Part shown: piece after piece, positions 23,882 through 29,077 of the stretch
Numbering within the stretch: the first letter of the stretch is position 1
How the letters are laid out: the number at the start of each line of letters is the position of its first letter
NCBI GenBank assembly: GCA_027858355.1
Contig: JAQICW010000652.1
Location: 1 to 29,077 of the forward strand
From: Desulfobacula sp.
GTDB lineage: Bacteria; Desulfobacterota; Desulfobacteria; Desulfobacterales; Desulfobacteraceae
Reading direction: 5' to 3'
DNA length: 29,077 nt
Translations under genes and position numbers: made by a program
Notes under the pieces: model-generated
Told to the model about the DNA's origin: nothing
Databases searched by the model: none
The model's input: only the letters and a program-made list of their open reading frames with translations

Positions 23882-24880
23882 TTATCTCATAGCTTTTTCA
23901 ACGGCAACGGCAACAGCAACAGATGCCCCAACCATTGGGTTGTTTCCCATACCGATAAGTCCCATCATTTCAACATGGGCAGGAACGGATGATGATCCTG
24001 CAAACTGGGCATCGGAATGCATTCTTCCCATGGTATCTGTCATGCCGTAGGAAGCAGGTCCTGCACCCATATTGTCAGGATGAAGAGTTCTTCCTGTACC
24101 ACCTCCTGAAGCAACTGAAAAATATTTTTTCCCTTGAAGAACACACTCTTTTTTGTATGTTCCTGCAACAGGATGCTGAAATCTTGTGGGGTTGGTTGAA
24201 TTCCCTGTGATTGAAACATCAACTTTTTCAAGGTGCAAAATTGCAACACCTTCCCGTACATCATCAGCACCATAGCATTTTACCTCAGCTCTTTCACCAT
24301 CTGAATATGCTTTTTCCTTCTCAATTTTTACCTCACCTGTTTTATAGTCAAAACTGGTGACAACATGTGTAAAGCCGTTGATTCTGGAAATGATATGTGC
24401 TGCATCTTTGCCAAGTCCGTTGAGAATAACTCTTAAGGGCTCTTTTCTGGCTGAATTTGCTGATTTTGCAAGACCAATTGCTCCTTCTGCAGCAGCAAAG
24501 GATTCATGTCCTGCAAGAAATGCAAAACATTTTGTCTCTTCCATTAAAAGCATGGAGGCAAGATTGCCATGTCCAATACCTACTTTTCTGTCATCTGCGA
24601 CAGAGCCTGGGATGCAGAATGCCTGCAAGCCCTCTCCAAGGGTTACAGCAATTTTACTTGCACTATTCTGCCCTTTTTTTATTGCCATGGCAGCGCCAAG
24701 GGTATATGCCCAGCATGCATTGTCAAAGGCAATGGGTTGAATCTGTAAAACAAGTTCGTGAATATTAAGTCCTTTTTCTTTACAGATTGCCTTTGCATCT
24801 TCAATTGAATCCATATTATATTTTTTTAGAACAGGAGCAATCTGATTGATCCTTCTTTTATATCCTTCAAATAGACTCAT
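23882..24880 (-). CDS. GGGtGRT family protein (function unknown)
   Basis: 332 residues. The name-giving motif SGGGTGRTLHPDNMG is present at 258-272. Other conserved-looking blocks are GIGHGNLASMLLMEE (101-115) and FLAGHESFAAAEGA (121-134). No signal peptide or membrane segment. The family is known from anaerobes and occurs beside a NifU-like scaffold gene, as it does here (11 bases downstream of it). No biochemical role is established to my knowledge. Co-occurrence suggests iron-sulfur cluster or metal-cofactor work. Family assignment is firm. Confidence 0.88.
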   Translation of the reverse strand: MSLFEGYKRRINQIAPVLKKYNMDSIEDAKAICKEKGLNIHELVLQIQPIAFDNACWAYTLGAAMAIKKGQNSASKIAVTLGEGLQAFCIPGSVADDRKVGIGHGNLASMLLMEETKCFAFLAGHESFAAAEGAIGLAKSANSARKEPLRVILNGLGKDAAHIISRINGFTHVVTSFDYKTGEVKIEKEKAYSDGERAEVKCYGADDVREGVAILHLEKVDVSITGNSTNPTRFQHPVAGTYKKECVLQGKKYFSVASGGGTGRTLHPDNMGAGPASYGMTDTMGRMHSDAQFAGSSSVPAHVEMMGLIGMGNNPMVGASVAVAVAVEKAMR

Positions 24881-24891
24881 TTTTACTCCTC

Positions 24892-25584
24892 CTATTCATG
24901 CCTTGGATTGATTGTTTTAACAGCTTTGGAAAACTGGCCATAAGTTCCGCTTGCTTTTTCAAGCGCTTCAGCAGGATCTGTCCCTTTGGAGATCTCTTCC
25001 ATCATGATTCCAAGCTGGACAAATTTATATCCGATAATCTCATCATCTTTATCAAGCCCGATGTGTGTCACAAATCCCTCAGCAAGTTCAAGATATCTTG
25101 GTCCTTTTGCCTTGGAACCATAAGTGGTGCCTGTTACAGTTCTTGCACCCTTGCCAAGATCTTCGAAAGCAGCACCTATGGGAAGCCCTCCTTCTGAAAA
25201 CGCAGTCTGGCTTCTGCCATAGGATATCTGCAGGAACAGTTCCCTCATGGCAACATTAATTGCATCACATACAAGATCTGAATTAAGGGCTTCAAGGATG
25301 GTTTTTCCCGGCATGATTTCCGATGCCATTGCTGCAGAGTGTGTCATACCTGTACACCCTATGGTTTCAATCAAGGCTTCTTGGATAATTCCCTCTTTGA
25401 TATTCAATGTGAGTTTGCATGCACCCTGCTGGGGTGCGCACCATCCAACACCATGGGTAAGACCTGAAATATCTTTTATCTCTTTTGCCTGTACCCATCT
25501 GCCTTCCTGGGGAATGGGTGAAGGACCATTTTTTGCACCTTTTGCAACACAATGCATTTTATCAATTTCCGGTGTGTAATCCAT
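24892..25584 (-). CDS. Iron-sulfur cluster assembly scaffold-like protein (NifU N-terminal type)
   Basis: 230 residues, longer than IscU (about 128). Cysteines Cys49 (GWCAPQQGAC), Cys56 and Cys77 (IGCTGMTHSAA) sit in a NifU/IscU-like core, the last in the typical G-C-x-G/A-x-x-x-S context. The C-terminal half (about 140-230) is an extension of unclear role. The start ATG 25584 follows AAGGAGA on the minus strand. It precedes the GGGtGRT gene by 11 bases, and the two are a recurrent pair in anaerobes. Probably assembles or carries clusters for an unidentified client. It is separate from any visible isc/suf operon. Confidence 0.82.
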   Translation of the reverse strand: MDYTPEIDKMHCVAKGAKNGPSPIPQEGRWVQAKEIKDISGLTHGVGWCAPQQGACKLTLNIKEGIIQEALIETIGCTGMTHSAAMASEIMPGKTILEALNSDLVCDAINVAMRELFLQISYGRSQTAFSEGGLPIGAAFEDLGKGARTVTGTTYGSKAKGPRYLELAEGFVTHIGLDKDDEIIGYKFVQLGIMMEEISKGTDPAEALEKASGTYGQFSKAVKTINPRHE

Positions 25585-25638
25585 GAATAAATTTCTCCTT
25601 CCTGTTTTTATCTTGCAGTATACTCAATTTAATTTGTC

Positions 25639-25660
25639 TACCTGTTAAGATGCACAGGTA
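25639..25660. promoter_or_regulatory. Operator-like palindrome between scaffold and acyl-CoA ligase genes
   Basis: TACCTGT and ACAGGTA are perfect 7-bp arms with an 8-base spacer in the divergent intergenic region. TACCTGT also occurs within the stem-loop upstream of the beta-oxidation genes (16751-16757), which hints at a shared regulator of fatty-acid genes (TetR or GntR type). Inference from symmetry only. Confidence 0.4.
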
Positions 25661-25732
25661 TATTCAGGTATTCCGGTCAATTCAGTAAAAATTACCATAC
25701 AATAGATTGTGGGTTATTACAAATTTTAATAT

Positions 25733-25763
25733 TTGACTTGTCACAGTAAATCTATTTTACTAT
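25733..25763 (+). promoter_or_regulatory. Possible promoter of the acyl-CoA ligase gene
   Basis: TTGACT at 25733-25738 and TACTAT at 25758-25763 are 19 bases apart, longer than ideal. It lies about 90 bases before ATG 25853. If real, it rules out translation from the TTG at 25733 itself. Confidence 0.3.
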
Positions 25764-25852
25764 TCAGGCTAATATCTAAAATTGTCTTACATTATCTGCT
25801 CTCTTTTGTTAAGATCCTTGTTTACAAAATATTAAAGGGTTTGAAAGAGAGT

Positions 25853-27382
25853 ATGATAAAATCCATGAATATAGCCTGGTGGGTGCAGCGATGGGCTGAA
25901 CTAACACCTGAAAGGGCAGCAATTATATTTGAAGACCAGATTATTTCCTATCAGGAGCTTTGTGCCAGGGCAGACAGGACAAGTTGCTGGCTGCAGTCCA
26001 TAGGGATAGAAAAAGGTGATAGAGTAGCTGTCATGCTTAATAACTGCCCTGAGTTTTTAGATCTGTTTCTTGCCTGTTCCCGGCTTGGAGCTATATTTGT
26101 TCCCATTAATTTTCGTGTTACATCAATTGAACTTGATTATTTTATCACAAATTGCCGTCCCAGACTCTTTGTCCATGGTGATAGTTTTTTAAAAATAGTG
26201 AATATCCTTGATCTGGAAAGATACCTGCCTCCCATGATGGTGGCAGCTACAGGAGGTGGTGTCTCCAATAGTAAAACATTTGATTTTGAAAAAGGGGCAG
26301 CAGGATTTGAAGGGAAACGAGCATTTTTAACAAGATCTCTTGGTCCCGCAGATCCTGAAGAGCCCCAGGTTATTATGTACACATCAGGTACAACCGGTAA
26401 ACCAAAGGGGGCAGTCCTTTCCCATCGAAAGACTTTTTTTAACTGTTTGAATGCAGATATTTTTTTTAAGCTGCATTATAGTGATATCATGTTGATTTTT
26501 TTGCCTCTGTTTCACTCCGGGGGCCTTTTTATCCAGGCTGCTCCGATTTTTTATAAAGGAGCCACCATAATTTTGCACAAAAAATTTGATCCAATAAAGA
26601 TATACAATGATATAGAAAAATATAAGGTTACTAAATTTCTGGGTGTGCCAACTGTTTACCGGGAATTATTAAAAGTTGATTTTGATAAAAGAAAAGATAT
26701 CTCTTCTTTAAAAGTCTGTGCCGGAGGTGGTGAAAAACTTAATCAGGAGTTGATTGAGCAGTGTGCAAACGCAGGTTTAGGCTTCCGTCAGATCATGGGT
26801 CAGACAGAGACTTCAATTCTTTTATGGGCATCAGAGGATGATCCTTTTAAAAAACCAGGAACTGTTGGAAGACCTGTTTTCCATGCAGAAGTAAGTATTC
26901 TTGATGAAAAGGGAAAACCGGCAGAGACGGGAGAGACAGGAGAGATTGTTGTCCGTGGCTCAATAATGATGAAAGAGTATTGGCAGGACCCTGTTAAAAC
27001 TCAGGAAACCATAAAAAACGGATATCTTCATACAGGAGATCTTGCCCGTATGGATGAAGATGGTTTTTTCTATCTTGCCGGCAGGGCAGGGGATATGTAT
27101 ATTTCAGGCGGGGAAAATGTATATCCAGCAGAAGTGGAAAAAATACTGAAACAGCATCCTCAAATTGAAGATGTTGCTGTAAAAGGAGTTCCTGATGATA
27201 AATGGGGTGAAACAGGTCATGCTTTTGTGATACTATCCTCAAAAATCAGTTTGACGCAGGATGATGTTATTGCCTTTTGCAAAGATAAACTTGCAAAGTA
27301 TAAATGTCCAAAAAAAGTAAGTTTTAAATCACAATTTCCCAGGACTTCTCTGGGTAAAATACAGAAAGCTGAACTGCACTAA
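25853..27382 (+). CDS. Fatty-acid/acyl-CoA ligase (AMP-forming)
   Basis: 509 residues from ATG 25853. All ANL motifs are intact: phosphate loop MYTSGTTGKPKGAVLSH, GQTE in the A5 region, YLHTGDLARMDEDGF, the hinge GRAGDMYISGGENVYPAEVE, and the A10 lysine in FPRTSLGKIQKAEL. It activates a carboxylic acid to acyl-AMP and then acyl-CoA. The open frame extends upstream to TTG 25733, but those residues are hydrophobic and not family-like, so ATG 25853 is preferred (ATG 25865 is also possible). Divergent from the iron-sulfur scaffold, and followed 13 bases later by an unrecognised gene. Chain-length preference unknown; the beta-oxidation genes nearby suggest fatty acids. Confidence 0.92.
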   Translation: MIKSMNIAWWVQRWAELTPERAAIIFEDQIISYQELCARADRTSCWLQSIGIEKGDRVAVMLNNCPEFLDLFLACSRLGAIFVPINFRVTSIELDYFITNCRPRLFVHGDSFLKIVNILDLERYLPPMMVAATGGGVSNSKTFDFEKGAAGFEGKRAFLTRSLGPADPEEPQVIMYTSGTTGKPKGAVLSHRKTFFNCLNADIFFKLHYSDIMLIFLPLFHSGGLFIQAAPIFYKGATIILHKKFDPIKIYNDIEKYKVTKFLGVPTVYRELLKVDFDKRKDISSLKVCAGGGEKLNQELIEQCANAGLGFRQIMGQTETSILLWASEDDPFKKPGTVGRPVFHAEVSILDEKGKPAETGETGEIVVRGSIMMKEYWQDPVKTQETIKNGYLHTGDLARMDEDGFFYLAGRAGDMYISGGENVYPAEVEKILKQHPQIEDVAVKGVPDDKWGETGHAFVILSSKISLTQDDVIAFCKDKLAKYKCPKKVSFKSQFPRTSLGKIQKAELH

Positions 27383-27395
27383 AAGGAAAAAATAT

Positions 27396-27974
27396 ATGCC
27401 GCTGTCTTTTAAATCAGAAAATCATGGGAATATAGCCTTTGGGTTCTTTAATATTGAATCAGACATGCTGCTGCTGGAAAATTATTTCTTTTTTGCTGAT
27501 GAGTTCTGCAAATTAATAGATCAGACGTCAAAAGAGAGTGATAATGGACAAAAACAATTTCAATTCAAGATCTATTTTATTTCTAATCCCGATAATATTG
27601 GGGATCTTATGGGCGCTATTCACAAGGTCAGGTTTACAGGTTTTATAGGTAATATATATAAACTGTTTCCTTTTCCTGAAGACCCTGATGCTTTTAAACA
27701 GAACCCTGATGGATATAAAACTCAAGATATTGTCAAAGAGCAGATTGAGGCTATTTCAGAACAGATTGAGATCAAGATTGAATTTTCCCCAAATTCCAAG
27801 ATCCATATAGGCTCTTATACCTTCGATATTAGAGTGTTTCATGAACTGTTGCTCTATGTTGATCAGGGCGGATATCCGCGATGGAAAGACGAAACAAGAC
27901 CGGGTTATGTCATAGCCATGAAAGACAGCATTCAGAAAAGCAGTAACCGGTTTTTCCAGAGTTTATGCATGTAA
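27396..27974 (+). CDS. Hypothetical protein co-transcribed with acyl-CoA ligase
   Basis: 192 residues, not recognised. It is soluble, with no signal peptide or membrane helix, and is mixed alpha/beta in character. It is acidic and aromatic in the middle (FTGFIGNIYKLFPFPEDPDAF) and ends with YVDQGGYPRWKDETRPGYVIAM. AAGGAAAA lies about 8 bases before ATG 27396, and only 13 bases separate it from the ligase stop, so the two are probably one transcript. Codon use looks like that of neighbouring core genes. No enzyme motif is visible; it may be an accessory factor for the ligase or unrelated. Confidence 0.7.
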   Translation: MPLSFKSENHGNIAFGFFNIESDMLLLENYFFFADEFCKLIDQTSKESDNGQKQFQFKIYFISNPDNIGDLMGAIHKVRFTGFIGNIYKLFPFPEDPDAFKQNPDGYKTQDIVKEQIEAISEQIEIKIEFSPNSKIHIGSYTFDIRVFHELLLYVDQGGYPRWKDETRPGYVIAMKDSIQKSSNRFFQSLCM

Positions 27975-28204
27975 ATATTCTTAACCTGAATAAAGCCCCT
28001 TCCACTGGAATGCGTAGCAAATCGAAAAACTGCAATTATTTTGAAAATTGTTTAAATTCTTTCTTATTATAAACCTGAATAGAATTTGAGACTTCCTATT
28101 CAACTACAAGTAAAGTTTAATATGACAGTATGAATTTTTATATATTATTTACTGGAATATGAAAGAATGTCTTATGATGCTGGTTCTGGTTCATATAGTA
28201 GAAC

Positions 28205-28252
28205 GCCTGCATCAGCCGTAGACCCCATAGCGAAGCGGCGGGGGTTGTAGGC
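28205..28252. repeat. GC-rich imperfect hairpin in intergenic DNA
   Basis: A stretch with ACCCC (28222-28226) against GGGGT (28241-28245), extended imperfectly outward to GCC/GGC, and a GCGAAGCGGC loop. It is much richer in GC than its surroundings. On the minus strand it lies just downstream of the 134-residue orphan gene. It could be that gene's terminator, a REP-type element or a degenerate recombination site. The flanking DNA from 27975 to 28204 shows no gene. Confidence 0.4.
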
Positions 28253-28262
28253 TATTTGCTTT

Positions 28263-28667
28263 TTATAACACCAGTATCCTCGGGTACCTTTGAGTCATTA
28301 CTTCCCAAAATCCGGCACTCCAATCCATTAACACCACAATTTCCCATTCACTTGGTGTAGAGTTAACAACTGATGATACTATTTTTCCCCCACTTCCTTT
28401 TACAGAAGACGTTATTGAGTAGAATTGAATAACTTTATTAGAAGTATCTACCAACAACTCCACACCAGTGATATTTTCCTCTCTCTCTTTTGTGATAGGT
28501 TCTTTTTTCCCATTTTTGCTAATGTTATTTGATGCTTTAATATGTCCGTTATATATCTTTACATAGTTTAATACATCAATGGTAGATAGCGCTTCGGAGA
28601 TAGATTGATAGACTGAATGCACCTTCTTAACGTTATTTGCTTTTGTTATCTTTGTATTCGAAACCAT
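28263..28667 (-). CDS. Hypothetical protein, cassette-like orphan gene
   Basis: 134 residues, not recognised. The N-terminal half is lysine- and asparagine-rich. The C-terminal half is well structured, with GVELLVDTSNKVIQFYS, then WEIVVLMDWSAGFWEVMTQR near the end. No signal peptide or membrane segment. The ribosome site is weak (GGAT before ATG 28667). A GTTAGGC core of integron attachment type lies 20 bases upstream on the minus strand, a GC-rich hairpin lies downstream, and AT-rich non-coding DNA surrounds it. This fits a single mobile gene cassette, but no integrase is in the window. Confidence 0.5.
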   Translation of the reverse strand: MVSNTKITKANNVKKVHSVYQSISEALSTIDVLNYVKIYNGHIKASNNISKNGKKEPITKEREENITGVELLVDTSNKVIQFYSITSSVKGSGGKIVSSVVNSTPSEWEIVVLMDWSAGFWEVMTQRYPRILVL

Positions 28668-29077
28668 GAAGTATCCATTGTTTTGTGCCTAACAAATTAT
28701 GCAGATCTGGATATCATGTAATTTAGAATGTTATCCGGCATGCAACGATTAAATTTTTGATCTGTAAATCAATATCAGTGTTTCAAATTTGTGTAAAGAG
28801 CTATTCAACTATATTTAACCAAGCTCAATCAAACGGACAAATCTTTCATTAACCTATATTGGAGTTATGTTGCGAGTGGGTTTAACCCTCTAAAATAATA
28901 ACAAAATTTGACTTATTGATTGTAAATCAATATTGATAATAAATTCAATTGGTTAGATCGTATTTTAAAAATTCTTAAAAAAACTGGCAACATAATATTT
29001 TGTTTTAATACGTAGGTCACTGTGTCTGGCAATATCCGTTCCACTCGTGTGTTAACAGTCAAGCCAATTTTTTGTTT
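28668..29077. other. Non-coding AT-rich tail with repeat fragments
   Basis: No reading frame worth calling on either strand. On the plus strand, GCCTAAC at 28687-28693 (GTTAGGC on the minus strand) fits the integron core consensus. An imperfect symmetry follows (TAACA and AATTA facing TAATT and TGTTA, 28690-28732), which could be a worn attC site. The 13-mer TGTAAATCAATAT occurs twice, at 28763-28775 and 28921-28933. Otherwise nothing recognisable. Confidence 0.45.

Noticed and set aside
23872..23882. attI or integrase gene near the accessory patch
   Set aside because: No tyrosine recombinase motifs (R-HxxR-Y) seen in any frame of the window, so an active integron is not claimed.
25733..25852. 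N-terminal extension of the acyl-CoA ligase from TTG 25733
   Set aside because: Forty hydrophobic residues not expected in this soluble family, no ribosome site before the TTG, and a possible promoter in the same stretch.

Overview
The window looks like chromosomal DNA of an anaerobic, AT-rich deltaproteobacterium, most likely a Desulfobacteraceae-type sulfate reducer. This rests on gene content only: fatty-acid beta-oxidation genes with several acyl-CoA ligases, a GGGtGRT protein paired with a NifU-like scaffold (a pairing typical of anaerobes), many PilZ/HD-GYP/GGDEF proteins and a sigma-54-type regulator. No rRNA, tRNA, CRISPR array or IS transposase was seen.

Region 1 (1-10730). After the 5' tip of a minus-strand membrane or secreted protein (1-72), six plus-strand genes follow with gaps of 3, 50, 3, 6 and 9 bases. 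They encode a large fusion (three PilZ domains, a LuxD-like alpha/beta hydrolase, a SAM methyltransferase), an aberrant AMP-ligase-fold protein, an acyl carrier protein, a B12-binding radical SAM enzyme, a membrane hybrid histidine kinase with two kinase cores, and an HD-GYP response regulator. This is the best candidate for an undescribed system: a putative c-di-GMP-responsive pathway making an acyl-derived product, joined to a sensor kinase and a c-di-GMP phosphodiesterase. The layout loosely resembles DSF signalling (RpfC/RpfG) but has no RpfF. Base composition changes sharply inside the kinase gene, between its membrane sensor and its kinase core, which suggests a sensor swap or module transfer.

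Region 2 (10824-16621). A DUF2868 membrane protein overlaps a DUF3482 GTPase by 4 bases. Next is a perfect 15-bp inverted repeat between convergent genes, then a minus-strand sigma-54-type activator whose AAA+ ATPase core is missing in frame, then a divergent Cache-GGDEF diguanylate cyclase with an I-site.

Region 3 (16829-22618). A fatty-acid degradation run (3-hydroxyacyl-CoA dehydrogenase, acyl-CoA dehydrogenase, thiolase; no enoyl-CoA hydratase here) ends at a strong bidirectional terminator opposite pgi on the minus strand.

Region 4 (22721-25584, minus strand). This is an accessory patch with a RelE/ParE-type toxin-antitoxin pair, a large hairpin element, a small possible ORF and a frameshifted gene. 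It sits directly downstream of the GGGtGRT protein and iron-sulfur scaffold genes.

Region 5 (25853-29077). A canonical acyl-CoA ligase and an unrecognised 192-residue protein are followed by accessory-looking DNA with a GC-rich hairpin and a 134-residue orphan ORF preceded by an integron-type GTTAGGC core. The last 400 bases are non-coding as far as I can see.
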